DNA of 64,000 nt from Erythrocercus mccallii (GCA_013397435.1 VZRG01000183.1:9787-73786); one strand, 5' to 3'; shown: positions 15,015 to 26,198, counted from the first letter of the stretch. Numbers and translations: made by a program. Notes: generated from the letters alone by a model not told the origin.

Positions 15015-15020
15015 AATAAA
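15015..15020 (+). promoter_or_regulatory. Polyadenylation signal of the solo LTR
   Basis: AATAAA within TGTAAATAAAC, 52 bases before the 3' end of the LTR, which places it in the R region. Confidence 0.6.
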
Positions 15021-15072
15021 CTTTTTTGATTTTTCTATTAAAAATCGGATTGGTGATTTTTCATTTATAACA

Positions 15073-15076
15073 CTCC
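15073..15076. repeat. Right target-site duplication of solo LTR
   Basis: CTCC directly follows the final CA of the LTR and matches 14368-14371 exactly. Confidence 0.75.
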
Positions 15077-15367
15077 TCTAGCCTCTAGTTTCTCTTACCC
15101 AGTCTCTTCTCATATCAAAAAGTAGAACTATGGAAAACCAAAATGATATCTGAATTACAGGAGCTACAGTCCATGAACAGACAAAGTCTAAAAGATGTGA
15201 GTTTGAAAACATTGCTGTGCTCTCCTGCCACCTCACCTCCAATATCCTTGTTTTTAATTCCCCCCCTACTTTCTACATTCATTGCATTCTTTCTCACTGC
15301 AACTGCAGTGCACTGTCCCCACTGTCCCCTCTCCTCCCCCCACCTCCCAACTCCTTTTCTGGAAAGA

Positions 15368-15412
15368 TTCTTTCTTTCCTTTTTTTTTTTTTCCCCTTTT
15401 TTTTCCCCCCCT
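15368..15412. repeat. Homopyrimidine tract (T/C)45
   Basis: Forty-five consecutive pyrimidines, including a T14 run and a terminal C run, inside a wider pyrimidine-rich zone (about 15320-15415). Such tracts can form triplex DNA, but that is not shown here. Confidence 0.85.
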
Positions 15413-16121
15413 GTTTATTTGGTTTACAAAGATGTTTCCATTCATGTTACTCCGAAATCCAGTGGCAGAGCAAGAGAGAGCAGGGCAGCCTTCCTCCCCC
15501 ACTTGCTACTCCTGTGTGGGCGGGGACAGAGGGGGTGTTGCTGAACCACTTCCTGAAAGGAGAAAATATCAAAATGGTTGCTACCATCACCACTACTTTG
15601 AGTCTATCTTTATTATTTAGTCATGACTGTTACCACAGTTCACCACCATCACTACATTCTGTACTTCTAGGCTGCTACTAGTTCTGAGACACCAACTTGA
15701 ATTGACTCTTATGAACCTTAAGTTTGTCTTTCAAAACTTCTCTATGTCCTAAGCAAAGATATTTTTCCTGCCATGCCTGGACTTGTAATCTCCAGTGCCA
15801 GCTGTGCTTGCTGTGTGGGAGACATTAAATGCTTTTATGATGCAGTGCTCCCAAGCTGTGTGTGCCTCACGGCACAGCCTGATGCTCTCGCTGCAGCTCT
15901 CTGCTATAGGTGATCCAGCGAAGGGAACCTCACAGACTCTGGCAAAACCTGACGGGTCTGTAAATGTTATGAAAGACCAGGTTGCACCTAGCTACAGTTT
16001 CTGCAGAGATACATTTGGTTAGCCAGCACAGTTAGACCTCTTCCCCAGCATGTTCTCTGCAGACCAAGTAGTATCAAGTACATAGGTTTATTTCTGCTGT
16101 TGGGAAGAAAAACAGAAAAAC

Positions 16122-16168
16122 AAGAAAAAAGAAAAGAAGAAAAGAAAAGAAAAGAGAAAGAAAGAAAG
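16122..16168. repeat. Homopurine (GAAAA/GAAA)n tract
   Basis: Forty-seven consecutive A/G bases, moving from AAAAAAG through GAAAA to GAAA units and ended by GTAG. It is a degenerate purine microsatellite. Confidence 0.85.
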
Positions 16169-17647
16169 TAGAAATACACTTGTTATGACTTGTAAATTTT
16201 TATTTATTGGCATTATTATGTCAAGGGATATATAGTCCAGTAAACTTGCTAAACTTGCTTGTATTTAATACTTTATATATTGCTACTGATCTGTGCCCTA
16301 GAGTGGGATAAAACTGGTAAAAAATTTCCTGTCAAAGAACACATTTTCTCTGACGAGTGAACTATAAAATACATTCTCATTTTACAAACTCCCCTATTTT
16401 TCCATCTTTGATATTTGAAGTAAAGGGAAACTATAATTTTCCCTTGTTTGTTCCTCTGTATGGAGGCTGCAGAATGCAGAGCAGTAGCTCTCTGGGAGGA
16501 AGCACAGAATTGAGAAGGAAAGAGAGGGAATCATTGCCACCGAGTGGGAAAACACAAAACTGCAGCGTGTGCCTCAGCTGGTTTGGGATTTTTTTTCTCT
16601 GTTCAGCTCTGATGGGAAAAACATGTCAATCAGCCCTCTAGCAGCACCCCATAAATTAGTTGCAAGTTTTCAACTTTGCTTAATTATTTCCCTCATCAGA
16701 ATTTAAAGCATATTTATCCTGCCTTAGAAATTTAGTAGGAAGGGGCTTTTTTCAAATAAATATAGAAAAGTCGTCTAGTGACTACAGTTAGAGCTCATTC
16801 ATGTCTGTCTCACATTTAAAGAATATTATTCAATGAGAACTTTTTTCTCTTAAAATCAAATTCCAAGTTCACAAAAATCAGCAGGAAGAGAATAATGGCA
16901 TTCTCTGCAGAGCAAAAAAAAGGCCACACTACTGATCTTTTTATTTATTTGCGGGGGGTGGCATGTATCATATTAGATAAAAGTGTCTGCAATATAAAAT
17001 AGTAGTGAACATTTCTCAATGCTCCCAAAGTTGTGGTAAAATAGTCATCCTTAAATATACAATCCATTTTTAAAATGTAGATTCTGATTTATATTGAGAA
17101 GATTTTGCTTCTTGTTCTTTCACTTTTTCTGCAATATTGGGTACTACTTCATCTTCATTATTACTATGCTTACAGATATATTCTTTCAATCTGTTTCTAC
17201 TTACAAATACCTCCACCGTTTTGTGAAAAAAATAGTTAACAAAAATTTAGACTCTGGGAAAATTTAGAATATCATTGCTATGCCCTAAAGCAATTGAGAA
17301 TAATATTTGGATATATTACAATGTGTTTGTCAGGTTTGAGAGGCAGCAGAGCCTGGGTTCAAAAGAGCCTGTACAAATTAGGCAAAAGACGACTTTCCAA
17401 AACCCACCGAGTCTTCTAGCACTGCTTTCAAAACCTTTTGTTAGCTTTGAAAACGTTGAGAATTGTGAAATTCAAAGGATTCACAAGTATATATCCAACT
17501 CCCCCTTTTCTTTCCCTAGCTGTTTGTCAATTAATTTTCTCTGAAACTGTAGCTTTTTCCTAAGTATTTTCCATGAGTTAATGGTGGTCATCACCAGGTC
17601 ATCTTTGTGAATCTTCTTCTTAGCTGTTTAACTATGGAAATGTTAGG

Positions 17648-17691
17648 TTTCATAATGCTATGATTAAGTCTTTCATAATGCTATGATTAAG
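17648..17691. repeat. 23-bp tandem duplication
   Basis: A 21-base string starting TTTCATAATGC occurs twice without mismatch at 17648-17668 and 17671-17691, separated by TC, so the period is 23. It looks like a recent local slippage or duplication and has no evident function. Confidence 0.9.
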
Positions 17692-20600
17692 ACTCCTGAG
17701 ACAAACTAGGAATGAAGATTCAGTGAACAGCAGGGAGGCAGGAAATCAAGTATCATAAAACTCAAATTTAGAGACTCAAAATGGAGGTTCCTAATTCTTT
17801 AGTTTCCGAATATACTTGTGGGAATGGATGTCTCTCTGTAAAAAAGCAAAGTACTTTTACAGAAGTAGCTGTGATTTTGCTAGCATCTGGATGATGGAAT
17901 GGAATAAATTGCCCTTCCAGAGCAATTGGCATCACTAGAACTGGCATCACCAGAAAAAGTAAATTCAAACTGCCATTATTGATGATGATATGAAAAGTTA
18001 GAAAAATCGGAAAAAAACCCAAATCCTGACATGTCTCATTTTAATCCTAATTTCATTTTTTAAGGTAGTACAATTCACTGAAGGATGGGTATAATTGATC
18101 TACTTTAGCTCCTGGTAGTACTAGCTATCTGCAGGAGACAGGAACATTGGTTCTGTGTGGCCATAGGTAAAAGATTAAGACAAGTATAACTGAATCACTG
18201 CACAGCACACTTTAATATGTAAAGAAAAGAGGAGCAATGATGAGTTAGTATCTCTGTATCTATATGGACATAAATTTCTCTGGCTCACTCAAGTACTCAT
18301 GTTCATGGAAAAACCTGTTTCCTAATAATTTCAGATCAGCAGGATATCCTTGAGATAAATCAAAAAGGCTGGTGTGGAATTTAACTGCAGTTGTCCATGC
18401 AACACTACTTGATTGTGCTCAGCCTTGCATCTTCATTCATGAATCACACCCAAAGCACCATGTCTGCACACTAACAGTACTCTGTACCACATACTCTGTG
18501 ATACCCATTAGGAATCTCACCCAACTGGTAAATTTGGGGGTCATACCTGTATGAATTTTTGTTACTCTGAAACATCGAAACCTGAAAGTTCTTGTGGGTC
18601 AGTCTGTTTCTTGGGACCTTGCCTCTGAGTTTTACGCAGGACTTTGATCTGTTAATTCAATGTCCTTACAGCATCTTAGCACTTAATAATGGCAATCAAA
18701 TAATTTCTAGTGTGTTACAGAAGAAGAGTAAGCCAGTAGAATCAATGGGCTGTTATCCAGAATTGTTCAATTGAAGTGATGCTGTTTCACACCAATTTTA
18801 ATTGAAGATAAAAGGGCAGATTCACAGGTCCATCAACTTGACAGGCACTGAATTTCTAAATTTTCTGGAGAAATGAAAGGAGTTACCCTATACATTGAGG
18901 GAACATGTTTTGTTCTTTTACTGTTTTTACTAGGTTGCAAGTTGTTGGTTAAAACTGCACTTGGTTTATTAACTTCTAAAATAATCTCAAATGAAAATAT
19001 ATGTTTGTGTGTTATTGCATGAATATTTAAGACTATAGTAAGATGTAAAATTAGTCAGGTTTTAAGTCTGTTGTTAATCTCTTTCTTGTTATTAGAAAAA
19101 TATAACAAACAAATCAGCATAAACCACTTATTGTCTAACAGAAAAGCTCTACAAATAGAGAGGAAAATGTTAACAATGCAAATTAATTAAATTATGACAA
19201 AAAATAAAGTATCGACTCCCTTTTTTCCACATTCAAAAGCCTGCACTTGTCAAGAAATATTCTCCCCACAATTTCTCAACTAGCTCTGGCAACATGCCAA
19301 GTCCAAACCATGCCAAATGAATTAGCTTAACAAAGGTATAAATATGCTCAGACAAAAAGATCTCACATGTGACTGGTTTATGTGATGTTCTTTTAATTAG
19401 CCATATTCCAATAAGCCTCAATTTTAATTTCATAAGCCTCAGAATTCATTTGGCATTGGTGAATTCTCCTCAACTTCAGTAATTATTTAGGTGTGACTAA
19501 TGAAAAAAAGAAGTCAAATTGCATATTGGTTTTATCAGCAGTTATAGATAATTAATTAATCATTGGTTCTATTTAAATTGGTTGAGTATTATTATGAAAA
19601 AGTAAGTAATCAGTGCTGAGTTAGCTTTCATTTTCATATTCTATATGCTCAACTGAACACACAAACCTATACCTTTCTTTTCATGATAAATACTCTTTAG
19701 AAATTATTCATATTTTTGTCTTTAGTTATTTTCAAGCATTTAGGAAGGTTTATGGCAGTTAAATTAAACAAACTTAAATACATAATGAAGAAACTCATAA
19801 CAACTGGAGCTAATGCTACCCAAATATACAGTAACAAATAGTGGGTCATTATATCCTATTTCACATTACAAACTGGTATCATCAGCATGAAAAAAATGCT
19901 AAAATTTGTCATGTTTTGTTGATCCATACAGTGATCATGCAGTATTTTTCCTCCTAAATTGTCCATCTACCAAGTATGTTTAAAATATCACAGACTAGTT
20001 CCTATTACAACTATCAAAAACTGTAAGACGCCGTATGAAAAGCATTTTGTTTTAAATATGTTCTATTATGAGTATTTTGACCCATATTCCCCATATCTAT
20101 ATTAAATGAGAAAATCCAAGGCCAGTTAAAATAATGAAGTAGCTACTTAAGGAGCAGGGGATCTGCAAATGGATAGGACAAGTATCATACTGTAGGAATC
20201 AGAAGGGACTGAACGAGTCTTTAACCTTAGGACTTCTCTTTTCCTAACTCTATATAAAATGTTATACCAGTTAGAACAATATATACAAGGATACAGTTTC
20301 ATCCTATCCTTCTCCAGGAATTTCGGATCATTTTGTCTGTATCAAGCCCACCCAAAACACCAGACTGCCTGCACTCCAGTGGCTGAGCCTTGCCATGCAT
20401 TCAACACCCCAAGAACAGCAGGGCTCCCCGTGGTACCATAAACACCACAGGACCATTACACTCTCTTACTTTTCAGGAAAATGATTGGACTCTGGACTAA
20501 GCCCTGCTCCTGCACAGAGTCTGGAGTCTTACTTGTCCTTTTACAACCCAGTAGTTTCTGTTCCTCCGTGAACTCAGTAGGAGCTGCTGACTCCATGGAG

Positions 20601-21785
20601 CTGATCAGTGGGGTTTTGCTTCATGCTCCACAGCAGTTCATACCTCCTACTGACTTAGGAATTGTACTACTACTTTCTGCCATAGCTGTGGTCTGTTCTG
20701 TACTCACAGCTATAGCAGATACATGTATAAAATGATACTAAAACACTGAACTGAAAATAAGCCTTGCTCAAAAAAAGCAGATTTTTTTCTCATCCTGGAA
20801 ATGATCATGCTGGTTTGCATTTTTAGTGTGATTTTCAAAGATTTTCATGGTCTGCTTTACAAATATTGGATTTTTTTCTGAGATCATTTATCAGTCCATA
20901 AAATTTTTGGATGAAAACACATCCATTTTTTTATTGACTTCAGTATTGTGGAACAGTAAAATAATTCTGTTAAAGTACTATAATGTCTCTTGAGTTTAGT
21001 TGAAAACACTTAGAAAAAAGAAATCTTCCCTTCTCCAATATTATTTATAGATATTTTCTTTCTGTATTTCCAAATAGTCTCTTGCACTAATGCATTTCAA
21101 TGGCACTCAATATGCAACCCTATTTTAACTCTGCAAATGCAGAGTTTTGACCCGCCATTATTGGCAGCCACAAAGTATTTGTGTTGGATAAAACCAATTG
21201 TGAAATGCCCGCATTGCCCAAAATCTAATGCCAATGACATTTTTCAAATAGTCTACAACTACTCACCACTACCAATGATTTTTTTCCCCTGTGGAAAATC
21301 ACGAGAATAGTCTCGCTTATTCACATTCAATTCTGCATAGAAATGACAGAAGTGAGAAAGAATGCAATGGTGGAAAGCTTGTATCCCACACAAGTTAAGC
21401 AAACCAAGGAAACATTTTGCTTGAAGATATATTTTTGTGTGCATAAAGGAATATACACGTTTCTTGAAGAAAGCAAAAAAAGCACTTTCATGATCAAGCT
21501 GAAGAGTAGCCTTTTACTCAAAAGCTCATTTGCCACATCAGATGTGGTACTGCATTTCCAATGGAACTTTCAGTACTCTATGAGCGGATTGTGTAACGGG
21601 AAGGTATTAAAAAAGTGGGTAAAACTGAGCGGCCATGTAACCTGAAAATTCACCGTTCTCATTTTAATCACAGCATACAAGGTAGGCTAAGGAAAAAAAA
21701 ATAAAAATAGAAATCGATCTTTTAATCTCCTTGTCTCTGCGTCAGCAGCAAGCACGGAGGCAGTTTGGGCTGCCGGCGGCCCGTA

Positions 21786-21799
21786 GTTCCCCTGGCAAC
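21786..21799 (+). promoter_or_regulatory. Near-consensus RFX X-box
   Basis: GTTCCC-CT-GGCAAC fits the X-box consensus GTNRCC-(0-3 nt)-RGYAAC at every fixed position except the R of the first half-site. RFX factors use X-boxes to drive ciliary genes. PACRGL belongs to the PACRG family of axonemal proteins, so the site makes biological sense. Binding is inferred, not shown. Confidence 0.6.
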
Positions 21800-21850
21800 C
21801 GGCAGGAAGCGTCGACGCTGCCCGGAGCCCGCGGGGAGCGGGGAGGGCCC

Positions 21851-21982
21851 TGTCCGGAGCCCGGCGCTGCCCGGAGCCCGGCGTGCCCGGAGCCCGGCGC
21901 TGCCCGCAGCCCGGCGTGCCCGGAGCCCGGCGTGCCCGCAGCCCGGCGCTGCCCGGAGCCCGGCGCTGCCCGGAGCCCGGCG
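21851..21982. repeat. 16/17-bp GC-rich minisatellite, eight copies
   Basis: Eight head-to-tail units of TGCCCGGAGCCCGGCG(C) start at 21851, 21868, 21884, 21901, 21917, 21933, 21950 and 21967, with lengths 17, 16, 17, 16, 16, 17, 17 and 16. Units differ by an optional trailing C and by G/C at position 7; the first unit has T for C at position 3. A degenerate copy (TGCCCGGAGCCCGCG) precedes the array at 21819. Each unit carries C-runs and G-runs on both strands, so G-quadruplex or i-motif folding is possible. The array accounts for the long arginine/proline/alanine-rich open frames on both strands here. Confidence 0.93.
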
Positions 21983-21989
21983 TGCCCAG

Positions 21990-22207
21990 GGAGCGGGAGC
22001 CGGGGGCCGGACAGGGACCCAGGGAGCGGGGCGGCTCCCTTGTGCTCCCGCCGGGTCCCTGAGTGTCCCACGGGCTCGTGAGGGCCAGGCTGGGGGCCCT
22101 GTGGGAACTCGCCGGAGCTTCTTGCCTGAGCCTCTCGGCGGTGACGGCGCTCGGAGCCCCTCGTCTGTTTCTGCCTCTGCACTCCGGGAGAGTTGGCGCT
22201 CATCAGG
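21990..22207 (+). other. PACRGL: Probable non-coding exon 1 of PACRGL (start approximate)
   Basis: The only strong donor leaving the CpG island is CATCAGG|GTAAGG, with the exon ending at 22207. Joined to the acceptor at 24518, the frame that continues into PACRGL runs back open to a TGA at 22060-22062 without any ATG, so this exon would be 5' UTR in that transcript. The 5' boundary is a guess, since the transcription start cannot be read from sequence. A longer N-terminus through another first exon, as I recall for the human protein, cannot be excluded. Confidence 0.45.
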
Positions 22208-24517
22208 GTAAGGGAGCAACCTCGCCTTTCAAATCCTACTGACCTCCATTCTGTCTGCCTTAAGTGACTTCTAGATCCCGAACTCCAGGCTGCGCTTTTC
22301 ATCCTTTGAAAGTTTTCTCTTAAAAGTACTTCTCCTATTTCTGTTTAAAGTGTCGCTCCTTTATTTGAAGTCTGTTATCTGCCAGTAGATGGGTCACTTC
22401 TGTATCAAACCTCGCTTGTTTGATTCACGGCTGTACTTCACCTGTCTGATCTCTACAAAAACGTGTGACCCTTCCAGCTCCCACTACACGAGAGCATTCA
22501 TCTCTTAACAGTGAAACCTTATGAAAAGTACTTTTTCTTCTCTGTGCTATCTAATGTACCTTAGCATATATTTTGATTACTTGGATAATAGAAAAAATTA
22601 AATACATCTGAATTACTTCTAAATACTTTCCTGAGAAAAATATTTTTGTAGGTATTAGCAAACTGGCTGTATTATGAGCGACTGTACATTTCAAATTCTG
22701 ACACGGATAGCACTATTTTGTGATACATGCTGCTATTATCAAGAACTCATCTGGTGTTTTTATAGTATGAAATGATTTTGGTTCTTAATCAGTTAAAAAT
22801 CTGTCTTTTAACGCTAATGTGCTCAGAATTTTATGATAATAAATGGACATACAAAATCAGTAGATTTATTTCAATATTAATGTTTTCCATTTGACTTCTG
22901 TTTTACAAACAGAATAGTTCCCTTAAGTGTCATGTAAGCTTCTGTGAGTTCTGAAGAGATTTAATTGACTAATTGTGATATATTATTTCTTTTAAAAAGA
23001 CTTTCAGTGGAGACAGTCCACATTCAAGAAGTGGGAGGAAAGAGAAAACAAAATGTACAATAGACGAACTGATTTGAATCACTAGTTCTGATTAAATCAT
23101 CAGTCAAGAAGTGTTGATTTAAACTTTCAATTTTAGTTTTGCTTTGTGTTTTAGCTAACTTGCTAATGATTATATATGTTGTTTCACAGCATTCAGTAAA
23201 ACTTAGGCACTTCATTTAATTCTTTCCACAAGTCATAAAGACAGCATGTCTACACACATGCTGGGACCTTATCACTTACCAGCAACAGAAGCAATTCTAA
23301 ATATTTCATAATGTAGATGATGACAAAGGTACCTGACTGGAAATCCTGTTCAGAGGGAAGAATTACAATAGCCAAGCTACACAAGGACTGCACGTGCAAG
23401 GGTCTGGCAGAGATTAGGGCAGGTGGCTGACAGAGCTGAGGGCAAGAGACTAGCATTGCAAATCTGTCTCTGATTCATCCTGATCTCAGTATTCGGCATT
23501 TAATTATGTTTTTAACACAAACAGGTGTCAAGGGTGATGGCTGGACAGCAAGAATACTGCTTATCCCTGAGGAAATGTTTGTTTCTGTGTGTGTGGCTTC
23601 CTATTATTTTCATCTCTGTATGGTTTAATTTTTTTTTCACTATAGGAATCTAATGTCTTATTTACTACATTGGTGTTATCCATGTAGAATACACCACAGC
23701 AAAAATTACTAAATGTTATAATGTTCAAAACTAGGGTTTTCACTCTTTATAATTTTATTAATATTTGAAATCTTGTAATCTCTCAGGAATAATTTATATT
23801 ATTCATCATAGTATCAGGCTTGGTATGTTAAATAGGTGTAGAACTATTATTTTTATTAGGGACACTTTCACCTAATTACATACATTTGTAGTGACATGTA
23901 CCTGGTGCATTGACTTGCAGAAGATAAGAGTACTTAAATCAGTATTTAAGGATGTAGACAAAGTTATTTTTGCAGTCTTTTTTAAAAAGTACTTTAATTC
24001 TTCTTAGTGGAATTGGAATTAATTTTCTGTGGTTTGTTTTTTGGTGGTTTTTTTTGCCGCCTTACATTTCTGTTCTCATCTTTTATTGATTGTGGCTTGG
24101 GTTTTGTGTCCTGAATGTACTCGCTTCATTCCTTCCTCTTGGACCTTCCTCAAATTGTTGCTTTCTTCTGATGTAACTACCCAACCTTATTTGACTCTGG
24201 GCTCTTCTGCAGAACCCTGTAGTGCTGCTCAGATTTCTGTAGGCTACCCTAAAAGCAGACTGTATCTAAATCACTTTTGCTGCAGATCTCAAAGAATGCA
24301 AGTAAAGAGGAGCAGGTTAGGAAACGTGTGCATTTGAGTGACAGGGCTATTACAATTGTCCCATGCCTTGTGTCCGATATATAAGAATAAGCATCTCTTT
24401 CCTAGCGCACTTACTCATATTTACTTGGTTGTTTGTTCATGTCAGTCTTTTGTCCTGGGGATTCTAACCCTTGAATGATTATTTTATGTTTTTAATTATT
24501 TTCCTTTTTTTTTGTAG
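22208..24517 (+). other. PACRGL: PACRGL intron 1
   Basis: About 2.3 kb between the CpG-island donor and the acceptor TTTTTTTTGTAG. Apart from the GC-rich first tens of bases it is ordinary AT-rich intronic sequence. I looked for an additional N-terminal coding exon and recognised none. Confidence 0.6.
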
Positions 24518-24523
24518 GAAGCA

Positions 24524-24532
24524 ATGTTCTAA
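24524..24532 (+). promoter_or_regulatory. Two-codon upstream ORF (ATG TTC TAA)
   Basis: Six bases into the exon after the acceptor is ATG-TTC-TAA, in the -1 frame relative to PACRGL. Its stop ends 2 bases before the main ATG (24535). Position -3 is G for the uORF and A for the main start; both have T at +4. If the ribosome starts here, re-initiation 2 bases later would be inefficient, so the uORF could damp PACRGL output. Confidence 0.5.
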
Positions 24533-24534
24533 GA

Positions 24535-24648
24535 ATGTCATCAGGCATCCAAATAAAAAAAAAGACTGCAGCACAGAAAAGCAAGGCACGTTCTCCAGAA
24601 TCACAGCCAAAGCCTAGTGACAAGCTGAATCCTAAAACTATTGATCCA
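24535..24648 (+). CDS. PACRGL: PACRGL coding exon 1 (residues 1-38)
   Basis: First coding exon of the parkin co-regulated gene-like protein. The acceptor is TTTTTTTTGTAG|GAAGC at 24517/24518 and the donor is CCA|GTATGT at 24648/24649. The exon encodes a basic, disordered N-terminus (MSSGIQIKKKTAAQKSKA…) ending in PSDKLNPKTIDP, which closely matches the motif that precedes the folded domain in vertebrate PACRGL. The ATG at 24535 is the first in frame; the frame is open back through the exon start, but no in-frame ATG appears in the putative exon 1. The exon ends in phase 0. The human protein, as I recall it, has about 30 extra residues, some of them before this point, so an N-terminal extension is possible. 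Confidence 0.88.
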
Positions 24649-26130
24649 GTATGTATAGGTGGTGGTGGTTTTGTTTGGTTAAAATCCATTTGTGGTTTGA
24701 AGAGTTTTCCTTACTTTATGAAATGGCATTCAGGACATGCTTCTTCTGGTCCTAAGTTTTAAACTGAAATTAAAATTTTGTTATTAATCATACATACCTT
24801 ATCTTCTAAGCCCAAATGCCTGAAGGTATAACAATATTTATTACATTTTTACAAAAATGTATTTTGGTACAGTTGAGGCTTGGATGGTAACTATTATTTT
24901 TTATGTACTATTGCCCTAAAAAGAGATTTAGACCTAAACATTAAAAAGGGTTTGGTTTTTTTCTTCTAAACTTTGGCACTGCTGCTTTAGAGAAACTTAT
25001 TTCAGTTATGCAATGAAACCAAGAAGCAATATTGAAGGTATTCAAAGCTTCATAAAATCTGGCAAATTAACTGCTGGTGAGCATTATTTGAAACTCACAG
25101 TTACTGGGACTATGTAATCCTTCAGGAAAAAATTGTGTTCTTGGGAGAGTAGTAATGAAGGGAGTTGTTTATTTCATGGAAGTCCCGTGCCTGGAGAACT
25201 AGCATTGAATGCATGAATTATAGTTCACCACTGGGCCATATAATTTGGCGATTAGTACTATCACAGACTTTTTGGAAAGTGGATTAAATGCAGAAATACT
25301 TTGCTGATAAACAGAGGCTGAATACTTTAACATGGGCATCTTTTTTTACTTGAAATCTCTTTGCAAGTAGCACAATGATGGAAATTAAGCCATGGACACA
25401 ATTATGCTAATATTAATATAGGTTTAAACACTCAAAAGATAGAAATTGAGATTTCATGGTATTTCCTTCTGAATGCTTTGTGATAAGGTGTATTATCTGG
25501 GAAGCAGCATTAAATGATCATGCTAATAAATAATATAATAGTTAATATGCATAAGAAGCTTTTCCTTGCATGAAGGTCCTAGTTTCCTTCTCCAGTGAGT
25601 CCTTCCTGGATTCTCACCAGTATAAACCTCCCTGTGCATTTCTAGTGCCCTCTCACCATCTTTCCCAATATTTGGTGTTTCTCCCACATCTTGCCACCAT
25701 ATACTTTTGTGTAGAGTCAGATCAAAATGGAATTGCAGTAAAACTGCCTTCTGTATGTTGCCAATATAACAACAAGAGCTTCAGGGAAGTGGGAGCTCCT
25801 TGAACTGCTTAGGAAAGAACCTATAAGACTTTATTATTACCATTTGCAAGAAAAAGTAGAAAAATAAAGTGATTCCATCAGAAGACCACTGATTGTACAT
25901 TTTTATTCATTTTAACAACTCCCCAGACCGATTAGTCTTAAAAGCAGTTTTCACATAAGTGTATCACTTATATGTTTTCCACTCCATAGCTGCAGTTCTT
26001 CTTTTTGATTTGTGTTAGAATCATATGATTAAGTTCATTTTTTGATAAACTTCCATTTTAACATATTCACAATAGCTATATAACATTACTGTTATGAATA
26101 AATAATGCTGGTTTTTTTCTGTCCTCACAG
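24649..26130 (+). other. PACRGL: PACRGL intron 2
   Basis: 1,482 bases of AT-rich intronic DNA with no recognisable repeat family or exon. The acceptor TCCTCACAG at 26130 has a preceding T-rich tract. Confidence 0.8.
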
Positions 26131-26198
26131 TTTCGTGCTTATTCTCAACCACCATCTGCATTTGCTGCTACATATGCTAGAGGGGGCATTCCGTGCAG
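26131..26198 (+). CDS. PACRGL: PACRGL coding exon 2 (residues 39-61)
   Basis: Acceptor GTCCTCACAG|TTTCG and donor TGCAG|GTGTGT. It encodes FRAYSQPPSAFAATYARGGI then PC and the first two bases of an Arg codon (phase 2). The segment SAFAATYARGGIPCR corresponds to the conserved entry into the ParcG domain (Pfam ParcG family), where family members read 'SAFAAxYxxGGIPCRL'. The 68-nt length keeps the frame with the next exon, which supplies the last base of Arg61. Continuous phase across both junctions makes this secure. Confidence 0.93.

Larger units (their letters stand above)
14372..15072 (+). mobile_element. Solo LTR of an endogenous retrovirus (701 bp)
   Basis: The element begins TGTTATAAAT and ends ATTTATAACA, a perfect 10-bp terminal inverted repeat with the canonical TG…CA ends, and is flanked by a 4-bp CTCC duplication. 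A TATA-like TATAAGA lies at 14851-14857 and an AATAAA polyadenylation signal at 15015-15020, in the order U3-R-U5 on the + strand, followed by an AT-rich U5 of about 50 bases. There is no internal retroviral sequence on either side, so this is the single LTR left by LTR-LTR recombination. The interior (about 14520-14950) is richer in G+C and CpG than its flanks. Intact ends and target duplication point to a fairly recent insertion. Family not named; a repeat-library match would settle it. Confidence 0.88.
15077..21739. other. Intergenic DNA upstream of PACRGL
   Basis: No exon, CR1 3' end or second LTR recognised. It holds a pyrimidine tract (15368-15412), a purine tract (16122-16168), a 23-bp tandem duplication (17648-17691) and otherwise unremarkable AT-rich sequence. 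The open frames of 133 and 154 codons near 15.2-15.7 kb run through the pyrimidine-rich low-complexity block, and their composition explains them. Confidence 0.65.
21740..22215. promoter_or_regulatory. PACRGL: CpG island promoter of PACRGL
   Basis: About 475 bases with very high G+C and dense CpG stand out sharply from AT-rich flanks. The island lies 2.3 kb upstream of the first PACRGL coding exon and ends in a good splice donor (CAGG|GTAAGG, 22204-22213), so it most likely holds the transcription start and a non-coding first exon. It includes a near-consensus RFX X-box (21786-21799) and a GC-rich minisatellite (21851-21982). No TATA box is visible, which fits a CpG-island promoter. A divergent antisense transcript is possible but not shown. 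Confidence 0.85.

Noticed and set aside
14818..15015. 65-codon frame inside the solo LTR
   Set aside because: LTRs do not normally code and the frame has no family match.
15143..15681. Overlapping open frames of 112-154 codons
   Set aside because: All run through the pyrimidine-rich tract (Phe/Ser/Pro/Leu-rich translations), a low-complexity artefact.
21722..22302. Open frames of 116-186 codons on both strands in the CpG island
   Set aside because: They are rich in Arg, Pro, Ala and Gly and internally repetitive because the 16/17-bp minisatellite lacks stops in several frames. Several have no ATG, and none joins PACRGL in frame.
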